Assembly: GCA_030040235.1 (NCBI GenBank)
Contig: JASHUC010000491.1
Location: 1-6,859 of the forward strand
Length of the DNA: 6,859 bases
Reading direction: 5' to 3'
Origin: Gammaproteobacteria bacterium
GTDB taxonomy: Bacteria; Pseudomonadota; Gammaproteobacteria; Steroidobacterales; Steroidobacteraceae
Part shown: positions 1-6,859 of the stretch, in pieces
Layout: each line of letters starts with the position of its first letter
How positions within the stretch are numbered: the first letter of the stretch is position 1
Notes under the pieces: model-generated
The model's input: the letters and a program-made list of their open reading frames with translations, nothing else
Databases searched by the model: none
What the model was told of the DNA's origin: nothing
Program-made: the position numbers and the translations under genes

Positions 1-147
1 TACGCGCAGCAGCAGCCGGGCGGCGGCCCCGGAGCGGGGACCGAGGGCGGCGGCGAGCAAGCCGCCGGCCCCGGCCCGGGCTCCAAGGACAACGTCGTCG
101 ATGCCGAGTTTGAAGAGGTTCGCGACAAGAATCGCAAAGCCTCGTAG
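1..147 (+). CDS. dnaK: Hsp70 chaperone DnaK, C-terminal end (5' truncated)
   Basis: The reading frame is open from base 1 and ends at TAG 145-147, giving the last 48 residues of a protein whose start lies outside the window. The fragment opens with Gln and a flexible Gly/Pro/Gln-rich stretch (about residues 3-27 of the fragment). It ends with a charged tail containing VVDAEFEEV, which is the conserved C-terminal signature of bacterial DnaK (E. coli has the same VVDAEFEEV). None of the ATPase or substrate-binding domain is visible, only the disordered tail. DnaK is the ATP-dependent cytosolic chaperone that works with DnaJ and GrpE, and dnaJ follows directly on the same strand, which supports the call. 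The final residues are RDKNRKAS, slightly longer than the E. coli end. Confidence 0.95.
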   Translation, partial: YAQQQPGGGPGAGTEGGGEQAAGPGPGSKDNVVDAEFEEVRDKNRKAS

Positions 148-160
148 GAGCCTCGTAGGG
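139..160 (+). repeat. 11-bp tandem duplication across the dnaK stop codon
   Basis: GCCTCGTAGGA (139-149) is followed immediately by GCCTCGTAGGG (150-160), two copies differing only in the last base. The first copy contains the last dnaK codons and the TAG stop; the second copy is non-coding. It looks like a small slippage duplication. No function is implied. Confidence 0.8.
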
Positions 161-161
161 T

Positions 162-183
162 GCGCGGCGCATACGCGCCGCGC
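162..183 (+). other. GC-only hairpin between dnaK and dnaJ
   Basis: GCGCGGCGC (162-170) and GCGCCGCGC (175-183) are perfect inverted repeats, giving a 9-bp stem of G:C pairs closed by the tetraloop ATAC. No T-run follows, so it is not a standard intrinsic terminator. In a dnaK-dnaJ transcript it could lower readthrough, protect the upstream mRNA 3' end or act as a processing site. These roles are inference; only the inverted repeat is seen. Confidence 0.6.
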
Positions 184-226
184 GGGCGGGGCTGCGCGCG
201 GCGTGCAGGGGTGAACTCGGGCAGGC

Positions 227-1372
227 ATGGCAAAACGCGACTATTACAAGGTCCTGGACGTTCCCAAGAGCGCGACCGAGGCCGAAATCAAGAAGGCCTA
301 CCGCCGGCTCGCGATGAAATACCATCCGGACCGCAATCCCAACGACAAGGAGGCGGAGGAGCGATTCAAGGAGGCGAAGGAAGCCTCCGAGGTTCTCTCC
401 GACCCTCAGAAGCGCGCCGCCTACGATCAGTTTGGTCATGCCGGCGTCGAGGCCGCGGCTCGCGGTGCAGGCGCGCGCGGCGGCTTTGGACCCGGCGATG
501 CGTTCAGCGACATCTTCGGGGATGTGTTCGGGGATATCTTCGGCACCGCACGGCGCAGCCGCTCGCACGTCTTTCGCGGCGCCGATCTGCGCTATGAGCT
601 CGAGCTCGACTTGAGCCAAGCCGTGTTCGGCGATTCCGTGGAGCTCGAGCTGGCCAAGCTCGAGGAGTGCGAGACCTGCCACGGCACCGGCGCGGCCAAG
701 GGCAGCAGTCCCGTCACCTGCGAGACCTGCGGTGGGGTCGGCCAGGTGCGCCTGTCGCAGGGCTTCTTCCAGCTGCAGCAGACCTGTCCCCGCTGCCACG
801 GAGCGGGCACGATGGTTCGCAACCCCTGTGACAGCTGCCTCGGTCAGGGGCGGCTGCGGCGTAGCAAGAAGCTCTCGGTGAAGATCCCGGCGGGGGTCGA
901 TAACGGGGATCGCATCCGCCTCTCCGGGGAGGGCGAGGCGGGGCGCAACGGCGGGCCTCCCGGGGATCTGTACGTCGAAGTGCAGGTCCGGGAGCACGCG
1001 ATTTTCGAGCGCGACGGTGAGAATCTGAGCTGCGAGGTTCCGATCAGCTTCGCGACGGCCGCGCTCGGTGGCACGCTCGAAGTGCCCACCCTCAACGGGG
1101 AAGTCACCATCAAGGTGCCGCCCGAGACCCAGTCGGGCCGCGTGTTTCGTCTGCGCGACCTCGGAGTCAAGCCGGTCCGAGGCGGCTCCCGGGGCGATCT
1201 GTTCTGTCGGGTCGTGGTCGAGACCCCGGTCCATCTGTCGGTGGAGCAGCGCGAGCTCGTGCGCAAGCTCGAGGAGTCCCTGCGCGCCGAAGGGGACGTG
1301 CACCGGCATGCGCCGCGCCAGAAGGGGTTCCTCGAGGGCGTGAAGCGCTTCTTCTCCGGAGGCAAGGTCTGA
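227..1372 (+). CDS. dnaJ: Chaperone protein DnaJ (Hsp40, type I J-domain protein)
   Basis: This is the cytosolic co-chaperone that delivers unfolded clients to DnaK and stimulates its ATPase. The 381 residues (E. coli has 376) show the full type I layout. A J-domain lies at about residues 5-70 with the essential HPD at 33-35. A short Gly/Phe linker contains [12 protein letters not shown]. The zinc region has four CxxCxGxG repeats beginning at C148, C165, C187 and C201, with all eight cysteines present. By family knowledge these form zinc site I (148/151/201/204) and site II (165/168/187/190). The C-terminal peptide-binding domains include [16 protein letters not shown] and a GDLYVEVQV stretch. 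The ATG at 227 is chosen because the protein then starts [10 protein letters not shown] as in the family; AGGGGTGA at 207-214 lies 12 bases upstream, a rather long spacing. No separate promoter was seen in the 79-base gap after dnaK, so cotranscription with dnaK is likely. Confidence 0.98.
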   Translation: MAKRDYYKVLDVPKSATEAEIKKAYRRLAMKYHPDRNPNDKEAEERFKEAKEASEVLSDPQKRAAYDQFGHAGVEAAARGAGARGGFGPGDAFSDIFGDVFGDIFGTARRSRSHVFRGADLRYELELDLSQAVFGDSVELELAKLEECETCHGTGAAKGSSPVTCETCGGVGQVRLSQGFFQLQQTCPRCHGAGTMVRNPCDSCLGQGRLRRSKKLSVKIPAGVDNGDRIRLSGEGEAGRNGGPPGDLYVEVQVREHAIFERDGENLSCEVPISFATAALGGTLEVPTLNGEVTIKVPPETQSGRVFRLRDLGVKPVRGGSRGDLFCRVVVETPVHLSVEQRELVRKLEESLRAEGDVHRHAPRQKGFLEGVKRFFSGGKV

Positions 1373-1373
1373 C

Positions 1374-2177
1374 ATGCTGCGACTGCTCGTCTTCGGTGCG
1401 ACGGGGAGAATGGGCCAGGCCGTGGTGCGGGCGGCGCTCGGCCGGTCGGACCTCGAGGTGGCGGCCGGCGTGGCCTCCCCGGGAAGCGTCCACCTGGGAC
1501 GCGATCTGGGAGAGGTTGCCGGAGTGGGCCCTCTCGGGGTGGCGGTGAGCGATGGTGTCCCGGATGCGCTCACCCGCTGCGATGCGGCCGTCGATTTCTC
1601 GCTGCCGGCGGTCGCGGCGGCCAACCTGGCGGCATGCTGCGCTGCGGGAAAGCCGCTCGTGATCGGCACCACGGGCCTCAACGCCGATTTCTACCATGAG
1701 CTCGGCCGGGCAGCCCGCCACATTGCGCTTCTGGTCGCGCCCAACACCAGCCTCGGGCTCACGTTGCTGCTCGAGACCGCACGGCAGTGGGCTCGAGCTT
1801 TACCCATGCAGTTCGATGCCGACATCCTCGAGGCGCACCACCGCGAGAAGCGTGATGCCCCCTCGGGGACGGCTGTCGCGCTCGGAGAGGCGATTGCCGA
1901 GGCACGGGGAGTGCCCTTCCAGCCCCCCGGGGCCTCAGGCCACCCGGCGGGGCCGCGGCGGGAGGGGGAGATCGGTTTCGCGGTCCTGAGGGGCGGAGAT
2001 CTGGTCGGCGAGCACGCGGTGATCTTCTCCGGGTTGGGCGAGCAGCTCACCCTCGAGCATCGCGTCACCGACCGGGCGGTCTTCGCCCGGGGCGCACTGG
2101 AGGCGGCGGTGTGGCTCGCCAAGTGCCCTCCCGGGCGCTACGCCATGCGGGATGTTCTTTTCAGGTCGGTGACCTGA
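1374..2177 (+). CDS. dapB: 4-hydroxy-tetrahydrodipicolinate reductase
   Basis: DapB reduces 4-hydroxy-tetrahydrodipicolinate with NAD(P)H in the diaminopimelate/lysine pathway in the cytosol. The 267 residues (E. coli 273) begin with a Rossmann fold carrying the dinucleotide loop GATGRMG (8-14). They continue with IGTTG (97-101) and the family signature EAHHREKRDAPSGTA (153-167). By alignment to E. coli (H159, K163), H155 is the catalytic general acid and K159 the neighbouring catalytic lysine, while G165-T166 bind substrate. IGFAVLRGGDLVGEH near residue 200 is also typical. The start follows the dnaJ stop by one base and has GGAGG at 1358-1362, 11 bases upstream inside dnaJ, which suggests cotranscription and coupled translation. 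Two oddities: the E. coli cofactor contacts E38-R39 align with A34-S35, and the usual N-F-S-V-G-V-N stretch reads NTSLGLT. The call is secure; cofactor preference is open. Confidence 0.97.
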   Translation: MLRLLVFGATGRMGQAVVRAALGRSDLEVAAGVASPGSVHLGRDLGEVAGVGPLGVAVSDGVPDALTRCDAAVDFSLPAVAAANLAACCAAGKPLVIGTTGLNADFYHELGRAARHIALLVAPNTSLGLTLLLETARQWARALPMQFDADILEAHHREKRDAPSGTAVALGEAIAEARGVPFQPPGASGHPAGPRREGEIGFAVLRGGDLVGEHAVIFSGLGEQLTLEHRVTDRAVFARGALEAAVWLAKCPPGRYAMRDVLFRSVT

Positions 2178-2197
2178 GAAAAGGGGGCCCTCCGGCA

Positions 2198-2226
2198 TGG
2201 ACAGGGTGCGGTACGCCCCGTAGAAT
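2198..2226 (+). promoter_or_regulatory. Predicted sigma70-type promoter for carAB(-greA)
   Basis: TGGACA (2198-2203) matches the -35 consensus TTGACA at five of six bases. TAGAAT (2221-2226) matches the -10 consensus TATAAT at five of six. The spacer is exactly 17 bases (2204-2220). A start would fall near 2233-2235, giving a carA leader of roughly 90 bases. It lies 20 bases after the dapB stop, in the only sizeable gap before carA, where an independent promoter is expected. I did not recognise an ArgR or PurR operator around it. Good pairs occur by chance, but position and spacing favour a real site. Confidence 0.6.
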
Positions 2227-2254
2227 TTCCGCCGAATCCGCAAGGGTTAGTCCA

Positions 2255-2300
2255 TACAAGGCGGGAGGATGTTCGGCTGCCGAACTCCTCCCGCTTTGTA
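2255..2300 (+). terminator. Long hairpin in the dapB-carA gap: candidate dapB terminator or carA attenuator
   Basis: The left arm 2255-2276 pairs with the right arm 2280-2300. There are 21 base pairs including one G-U wobble (2260 with 2295), a single bulged T at 2270, and a CTG loop (2277-2279). The GC-rich core (2261-2294) is followed by TTTGTACAT, and the mirrored ACAA lies before it, as in an intrinsic terminator with a weak U-tract. It sits about 20 bases downstream of the predicted start site and about 20 bases before carA. It could therefore end transcripts arriving from dnaKJ-dapB, attenuate those starting at the local promoter, or both. The fold is read directly from the sequence; termination is inferred. 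An alternative is a 5' stabilising or translation-control structure. Confidence 0.65.
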
Positions 2301-2307
2301 CATCTCG

Positions 2308-2313
2308 AAGGGG
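2308..2313 (+). promoter_or_regulatory. Ribosome binding site that fixes the carA GTG start
   Basis: AAGGGG at 2308-2313 ends 9 bases before GTG 2323, good Shine-Dalgarno spacing, and lies outside the hairpin that ends at 2300. The in-frame ATG at 2269 is disfavoured. Its GGGAGG (2263-2268) directly abuts the codon with no spacer, and both are buried in the stem. Confidence 0.65.
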
Positions 2314-2322
2314 AATTCTGGG

Positions 2323-3507
2323 GTGAATGAACCGGCGGTGCTGGCACTGGCAGATGGGACCATCTTCCGGGGCCAGTCAATCGGAGCGCAAAGCAATACC
2401 ACCGGCGAAGTCGTTTTCAATACCGCGTTGACGGGCTATCAGGAGATCCTGACCGACCCCTCCTACGCGCGCCAGATCGTCACTCTCACTTACCCGCACA
2501 TCGGCAACACCGGATGTACGCCCGAGGACCTCGAATCGGGCCAGATCTACGCCGCCGGACTCGTCATTCGCGATCTACCGGTGCGTGCCAGCAGCTGGCG
2601 CATGGCCGAGAGCCTGCACGAGTTCCTCGAGCGGGGCCGCCTCGTCGCGATTGCCGGCATCGACACCCGCAAGCTCACGCGCCTGCTGCGCGAGAAGGGC
2701 GCGCAGGCCGGCTGCATCATGACGGGCGAGCGCGTGGATGAGACCGCAGCCGTCAAGGCGGCGCGCATGTTTCCCGGCTTGAAGGGGATGGATCTCGCGA
2801 AGGTCGTCTCGGTGAAGCAGGCCTTTCAGTGGAACGAGGCCGGCCTGTGGCAGGATGGCTCGCGGCCGCTCATCCGCTCGCATCAGTGGCTGCACGTGGT
2901 CGCCTACGATTTCGGCATCAAGCGCAACATCCTGCGCATGCTCGCCGAGCACGGCTGCCGCATCACGGTCGTTCCGGCGCAGACGAGCGCGAAGGAGGCG
3001 CTGCAGCTCGCGCCCGACGGCATCTTCCTCGCGAACGGGCCCGGCGATCCGGAGGCCTGTGATTACGCGATCGCGGCTGCGCGGGAGTTTCTCGCGACCG
3101 ATGTGCCGGTCTTCGGCATCTGTCTCGGGCACCAGATCCTCGGGCTTGCAGCCGGCGCGCGCACCCTGAAGATGAAGTTCGGCCATCACGGCGCAAACCA
3201 TCCGGTGCTCGACCTCGAGTCGAGGCGTGTGCTCATCACCAGCCAGAATCACGGCTTCGTCGTGGACGAGCCGACGCTGCCGCCGGAGGTCAAGGTGACC
3301 CATCGCTCGCTCTTCGACGGTACGCTGCAGGGGCTCGCCTTCACGGAGCGGCCGGCCTTCGGTTTCCAGGGCCATCCCGAGGCGAGCCCCGGGCCGCACG
3401 ACATGCGGCCGCTGTTCGAGCGCTTCAATCATCTGATGCTCAGGAGGCTGCAGAACCAGCTGCGCCTCGTTGAGGCGAACGCGCGCCGGCAAGTGGGCGA
3501 GCGGTAG
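2323..3507 (+). CDS. carA: Carbamoyl phosphate synthetase small subunit (glutamine amidotransferase)
   Basis: CarA hydrolyses glutamine and passes ammonia through a tunnel to CarB, which makes carbamoyl phosphate for arginine and pyrimidines. From GTG 2323 the product is 394 residues (E. coli 382). The N-terminal CPSase small-chain domain shows [20 protein letters not shown] and [16 protein letters not shown]. The class I glutamine amidotransferase domain begins near HVVAYDFG (191). It carries NGPGDP (238-243), the nucleophile C267 in GICLGHQ, and H351 and E353 in GFQGHPEAS. These align with E. coli C269, H353 and E355, so the triad is intact. GTG is preferred over the upstream ATG 2269 because AAGGGG is well placed and the protein then begins [12 protein letters not shown], close to other CarA starts; the longer reading adds 18 residues that match nothing I know. 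carB follows after two bases. The C-terminus is extended and Arg-rich. Confidence 0.97.
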   Translation: MNEPAVLALADGTIFRGQSIGAQSNTTGEVVFNTALTGYQEILTDPSYARQIVTLTYPHIGNTGCTPEDLESGQIYAAGLVIRDLPVRASSWRMAESLHEFLERGRLVAIAGIDTRKLTRLLREKGAQAGCIMTGERVDETAAVKAARMFPGLKGMDLAKVVSVKQAFQWNEAGLWQDGSRPLIRSHQWLHVVAYDFGIKRNILRMLAEHGCRITVVPAQTSAKEALQLAPDGIFLANGPGDPEACDYAIAAAREFLATDVPVFGICLGHQILGLAAGARTLKMKFGHHGANHPVLDLESRRVLITSQNHGFVVDEPTLPPEVKVTHRSLFDGTLQGLAFTERPAFGFQGHPEASPGPHDMRPLFERFNHLMLRRLQNQLRLVEANARRQVGER

Positions 3508-3509
3508 TC

Positions 3510-6500
3510 TTGCCCAAGCGAACCGACATCCAGAGCGTACTGATCATCGGCGCCGGCCCGATCATCATCGGCCAGGCGTGCGAGTTCGACTATTCCGGCG
3601 CGCAGGCCTGCAAGGCGCTGAAGGAGGAGGGCTACCGCGTCATCCTCGTCAATTCGAATCCCGCGACCATCATGACGGACCCCGAGATGGCCGATGCGAT
3701 CTACATCGAGCCGGTCAACTGGCGCACGGTCGCACGAATCATCGAGAAGGAGCGTCCCAATGCGCTGCTACCGACGATGGGAGGTCAGACCGCGCTCAAT
3801 ACCGCGCTCGATCTGGTGCGCGAAGGAGTGCTCGAGAAGCACGGCGTCGAGCTGATTGCCGCCTCCCGCGACGCGATCGACATGGCCGAGGACCGGGAGC
3901 TGTTCCGCAACGCCATGCGCGACATCGGGCTCGAGGTGCCCACCTCGCGCATCGCGCGCACCCTGCCCGATGCGCTCGGGGCGGTGAGCGAGATCGGCTA
4001 TCCGGTGGTCATCCGGCCGTCCTTCACTCTCGGGGGCACCGGCGGCGGAATCGCCTACAACCGCGAGGAGTTCGAGACCATGGTCGCGCGGGGCCTGGAT
4101 GCCTCCCCGACGAGCGAGATTCTCCTCGAGGAATCCGTGATCGGCTGGAAAGAGTTCGAGATGGAGGTCGTCCGCGACCGCAACGACAACTGCATCATCG
4201 TGTGCTCCATCGAGAATCTCGACCCGATGGGCGTGCACACCGGAGACTCGATCACCGTCGCGCCCGCGCAGACCCTCACCGACAAGGAATACCAGCGCAT
4301 GCGCGACGCCTCGATCGCGGTGCTGCGCAAGATCGGGGTGGACACGGGCGGCTCGAACGTGCAGTTCGCCGTGAACCCCGAGGACGGGCGCCTCCTGGTG
4401 ATCGAGATGAATCCGCGTGTGTCGCGCTCCTCGGCGCTCGCTTCCAAGGCGACCGGCTTTCCGATCGCCAAGGTCGCTGCGAAGCTCGCCGTCGGCTACA
4501 CCCTCGATGAGCTCAAGAACGACATCACCGGAGGGCTCACGCCGGCCTCCTTCGAACCCTCGATCGATTACGTCGTCACGAAGATTCCGCGCTTCACGTT
4601 CGAGAAGTTCCGCGACGCGAACGATCGGCTCACGACCCAGATGAAATCCGTGGGCGAGGTGATGGCGATCGGCAGAACCTTCCAGGAGTCGCTGCAGAAG
4701 GCGCTGCGCGGGCTCGAGACCGGCCTCGACGGCCTCGGCGAGCAGCTGACGCTGCCGCTCTCCGACGAGGCCGCGAGCCGCCTCGATTACGAGCTGCGCG
4801 CCCCGGGTCCCAATCGGCTGCTCTACACCGCCGATGCGTTGCGCGCCGGCTGGCCGTTCGAGCGCATCGCGGAGCTCACGCGCATCGATCCGTGGTTTCT
4901 CGCGCAGCTCGAGGATCTGATCGCCGAGGAGGCCCGGGTGCACGAGCGCGGCATGAGCGGACTCAACGCCGAGCGGTTGCGCGCGCTCAAGCGCAAGGGC
5001 TTCTCGGATGCGCGCCTCGCCAAGCTCGTCGGAGTCATCGAGAAGGCCGTGCGCCAGCGCCGGCACGAGCTCGGGATCGTTCCCGCCTACAAGCGCGTGG
5101 ACACCTGCGCGGCGGAGTTTGCGACCTCCACGGCCTACCTCTACTCGACGTACGACGAGGAATGCGAGGCGGATCCGACCGAGCGGCGCAAGATCATGAT
5201 CCTCGGGGGCGGTCCGAACCGCATCGGACAGGGGATCGAGTTCGACTACTGCTGCGTGCATGCGGCGCTCGCCCTGCGCGAGGATGGCTTCGAGACCATC
5301 ATGGTCAATTGCAATCCCGAGACCGTCTCGACCGACTACGACACCTCCGATCGGCTGTACTTCGAGCCGCTCACCCTCGAGGACGTGCTCGAGATCATCG
5401 CGAAGGAGAAACCCCAGGGCCTCATCGTGCAGTTCGGCGGTCAGACTCCGCTCAAGCTCTCGCGCGCGCTCGAGGAGGCGGGTGCCCCGATCATCGGGAC
5501 GACGCCCGACTCGATCGACGTTGCCGAGGATCGCGAGCGCTTCCAGAAGCTCGTACACAGCCTCGCACTCAAGCAGCCGGCCAATGCGAGCGCCCGCAAC
5601 GAGGAGCAGGCGGTGCGTCTTGCGCGCGAGGTCGGCTATCCGCTCGTGGTACGCCCGTCATACGTGCTCGGCGGGCGGGCGATGGAGGTGGTCTTCAACG
5701 AGGAGGACCTGCGCACATACATGACCGATGCGGTGCGCGTCTCCAATGACAGCCCGGTGCTGCTCGACCGGTTCCTGGACGTGGCAATCGAGGTCGATGT
5801 CGATGCGGTTTGTGACGGTGAGAACGTGCTGATCGGCGGCATCATGGAGCACGTCGAGCAGGCGGGTGTGCACTCGGGCGACTCGGGCTGCTCGCTGCCG
5901 CCTTACAGCCTCTCGCCCGAGATCCAGGAGGAGCTGCGCGACCAGACCGAGAAGCTCGCCAAGGCGCTCAGCGTGATCGGGCTCATGAACGTGCAGTTCG
6001 CCATCCAGAACGGCATCGTTCACATCCTCGAGGTGAACCCGCGCGCCTCGCGTACCGTGCCCTTCGTCTCCAAGGCAACCGGTGTGCCGCTCGCGAAGAT
6101 CGCCGCGCGCGTCATGACCGGCCGCAAGCTCACCGAGCTCGGCGCGACGCGCGAGGTGGTGCCGGCGTACTGCGCGGTCAAAGAGGCGGTGTTTCCGTTC
6201 GTGAAGTTTCCCGAGGCCGACCCGATCCTCGGCCCCGAGATGAAATCCACCGGTGAGGTGATGGGTACCGGACGCACGTTCGGGGAGGCCTACGCCAAGG
6301 CGCAGGCCGCATCGGGCGTCACCCTGCCTCGAGAGGGGGTGTGCCTCATCAGCGTGCGCGACCGGGACAAGGCGGGCGCGGTGGGGCTTGCGCGCAGGCT
6401 CATCGAGCGCGGTTTCGAGATCGTCGCGACGAGCGGTACGGCACGCGTGCTCGAGGAGGCGGGCATCGCCTGCCGGCGGGCGAACAAGGTGCGCGAAGGG

Positions 6501-6737
6501 CGCCCCCACATCGTGGACATGATCAAGAACGACGAGATCGATCTCATCGTGAACACCACCGAAGGAAAGCAGGCGATCCGCGAATCGAACTCGATCCGCC
6601 GCGAGGCGGTGCACCGCCGCGTCACCTACTACACGACGCTCGCGGCTGCGCTCGCCACGTGTGAGGCGCTCGATCATCTCGATGAGGTGGAAGTCAACCG
6701 CCTCGGGGATCTGCACGAGGAGGCGCGGCGCGCATGA
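3510..6737 (+). CDS. carB: Carbamoyl phosphate synthetase large subunit
   Basis: CarB makes carbamoyl phosphate from bicarbonate, ammonia and two ATP, in complex with CarA. It has 1075 residues (E. coli 1073) and keeps the duplicated synthetase. The first half begins [17 protein letters not shown] and the second [16 protein letters not shown] (from G566). Each has an ATP-grasp metal site: E299/N301 in [10 protein letters not shown] and E841/N843 in [11 protein letters not shown] helical oligomerisation region lies between them. The C-terminal MGS-like allosteric domain starts near residue 937. It retains the residues that bind UMP in E. coli (K954, T974, T977, K993, N1015, T1017). The ornithine contacts E783, D791, Y1040 and T1042 are also present, so UMP inhibition and ornithine activation are expected. 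The start is TTG at 3510, giving [12 protein letters not shown] as in the family, and no other start fits. Its ribosome site is weak, so coupling to carA translation is likely. No insertion or frameshift is seen. Confidence 0.99.
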   Translation: MPKRTDIQSVLIIGAGPIIIGQACEFDYSGAQACKALKEEGYRVILVNSNPATIMTDPEMADAIYIEPVNWRTVARIIEKERPNALLPTMGGQTALNTALDLVREGVLEKHGVELIAASRDAIDMAEDRELFRNAMRDIGLEVPTSRIARTLPDALGAVSEIGYPVVIRPSFTLGGTGGGIAYNREEFETMVARGLDASPTSEILLEESVIGWKEFEMEVVRDRNDNCIIVCSIENLDPMGVHTGDSITVAPAQTLTDKEYQRMRDASIAVLRKIGVDTGGSNVQFAVNPEDGRLLVIEMNPRVSRSSALASKATGFPIAKVAAKLAVGYTLDELKNDITGGLTPASFEPSIDYVVTKIPRFTFEKFRDANDRLTTQMKSVGEVMAIGRTFQESLQKALRGLETGLDGLGEQLTLPLSDEAASRLDYELRAPGPNRLLYTADALRAGWPFERIAELTRIDPWFLAQLEDLIAEEARVHERGMSGLNAERLRALKRKGFSDARLAKLVGVIEKAVRQRRHELGIVPAYKRVDTCAAEFATSTAYLYSTYDEECEADPTERRKIMILGGGPNRIGQGIEFDYCCVHAALALREDGFETIMVNCNPETVSTDYDTSDRLYFEPLTLEDVLEIIAKEKPQGLIVQFGGQTPLKLSRALEEAGAPIIGTTPDSIDVAEDRERFQKLVHSLALKQPANASARNEEQAVRLAREVGYPLVVRPSYVLGGRAMEVVFNEEDLRTYMTDAVRVSNDSPVLLDRFLDVAIEVDVDAVCDGENVLIGGIMEHVEQAGVHSGDSGCSLPPYSLSPEIQEELRDQTEKLAKALSVIGLMNVQFAIQNGIVHILEVNPRASRTVPFVSKATGVPLAKIAARVMTGRKLTELGATREVVPAYCAVKEAVFPFVKFPEADPILGPEMKSTGEVMGTGRTFGEAYAKAQAASGVTLPREGVCLISVRDRDKAGAVGLARRLIERGFEIVATSGTARVLEEAGIACRRANKVREGRPHIVDMIKNDEIDLIVNTTEGKQAIRESNSIRREAVHRRVTYYTTLAAALATCEALDHLDEVEVNRLGDLHEEARRA

Positions 6738-6859
6738 AACGCACGCCGATGACGCTGCGCGGGGCCGAGGCGCTGCGCGCCGAATTGAAGCGCCTGAAGA
6801 GCGAGGCCCGCCCGAGCATCATCCGCGCGATCGCCGAGGCCCGCGGACACGGGGATCTG
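6734..6859 (+). CDS. greA: Transcription elongation factor GreA, N-terminal part (3' truncated by the window end)
   Basis: GreA enters the secondary channel of RNA polymerase and stimulates cleavage of the transcript's 3' end in backtracked complexes. Forty-two codons are present, about a quarter of the family's usual length near 158. The peptide aligns without gaps to the start of E. coli GreA. It includes PMTLRGAE (5-12), the first helix of the coiled coil, and [11 protein letters not shown] (32-42). D41, one of the acidic tip residues required for cleavage, is the second-last residue visible; its partner E44 lies beyond the window. The ATG overlaps the carB stop as ATGA. AGGAGG at 6718-6723 lies 10 bases upstream inside carB, which supports this start over the in-frame ATG at 6749 and implies cotranscription with carAB. 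The frame is open to the window edge. Confidence 0.96.
   Translation, partial: MKRTPMTLRGAEALRAELKRLKSEARPSIIRAIAEARGHGDL

Noticed and set aside
598..668. Repeated GAGCTCGAG-like words in dnaJ.
   Set aside because: They encode alternating Glu-Leu residues (YELELDL and [10 protein letters not shown]) in a conserved strand region of DnaJ, so they follow from protein sequence and codon preference.
2197..2223. Eight-codon mini-ORF MDRVRYAP with AGGGGG 9 bases upstream, a possible leader peptide with two Arg codons.
   Set aside because: It coincides with the predicted promoter, so it would be absent from transcripts starting there. Two Arg codons are too few to suggest arginine-sensing attenuation. 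It would matter only in readthrough transcripts from dapB.
2178..2322. Possible ArgR or PurR operator in the dapB-carA gap.
   Set aside because: No sequence resembling either operator could be picked out by eye, so I do not call one.
3470..4510. Plus-strand 346-codon frame overlapping the 5' part of carB.
   Set aside because: It is the alternate frame of carB with an Arg/Gly-rich product. The carB frame matches the family throughout.
3768..5558. Long open frame of 596 codons on the minus strand inside carB.
   Set aside because: It lies opposite strongly conserved CarB coding sequence. Open antisense frames of this size are common in GC-rich genes, and the product is Arg/Glu/Leu/His-rich with no recognisable domain.
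5205..6040. Similarity of the second half of carB to the first, resembling a tandem duplication.
   Set aside because: This is the ancient internal duplication found in all CarB proteins.
5658..6716. Minus-strand open frame of 352 codons antisense to the 3' part of carB, and a similar 305-codon one antisense to carA (2575-3492).
   Set aside because: These are codon-bias shadows of CarB and CarA. They show no family motif and no ribosome site stood out.

Overview
The window is a stretch of bacterial chromosome, probably from a GC-rich gammaproteobacterium (for example a Xanthomonadales-, Nevskiales- or Chromatiales-like lineage; the exact taxon is inference). The encoded proteins resemble Escherichia coli DnaK, DnaJ, DapB, CarA, CarB and GreA. 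CarB shares residue numbering with the E. coli enzyme at every site I checked. From memory, the order dnaK-dnaJ-dapB-carA-carB-greA is typical of gammaproteobacteria such as Pseudomonas and Xanthomonas. All genes are on the + strand and there is almost no free space.

Layout: the last 48 codons of dnaK (1-147); a 79-base gap with an 11-bp tandem duplication and a GC-rich hairpin; dnaJ (227-1372); dapB (1374-2177), one base after dnaJ; a 145-base gap with a well-formed sigma70-type promoter followed by a 21-bp hairpin; carA (GTG start, 2323-3507); carB (TTG start, 3510-6737), two bases after carA; and greA (from 6734), which overlaps the carB stop as ATGA and runs off the window after 42 codons. 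No RNA gene, CRISPR array, insertion sequence, phage gene or sign of horizontal transfer was seen.

Functionally, DnaK and DnaJ are a chaperone pair. DapB makes tetrahydrodipicolinate for lysine and cell-wall diaminopimelate. CarA and CarB form the glutamine-dependent carbamoyl phosphate synthetase that feeds arginine and pyrimidine synthesis. GreA rescues backtracked RNA polymerase. The tight junctions suggest dnaK-dnaJ-dapB and carA-carB-greA are each cotranscribed. The dapB-carA gap probably restarts and controls transcription.

This is ordinary core-genome DNA and I found no new defence, mobile or biosynthetic system. The most interesting non-coding element is the carA leader: promoter TGGACA-N17-TAGAAT, then a very long hairpin with a weak T-tract, a candidate terminator or attenuator. 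A secondary point is that DapB lacks the Glu-Arg pair that contacts the nicotinamide cofactor in the E. coli enzyme.
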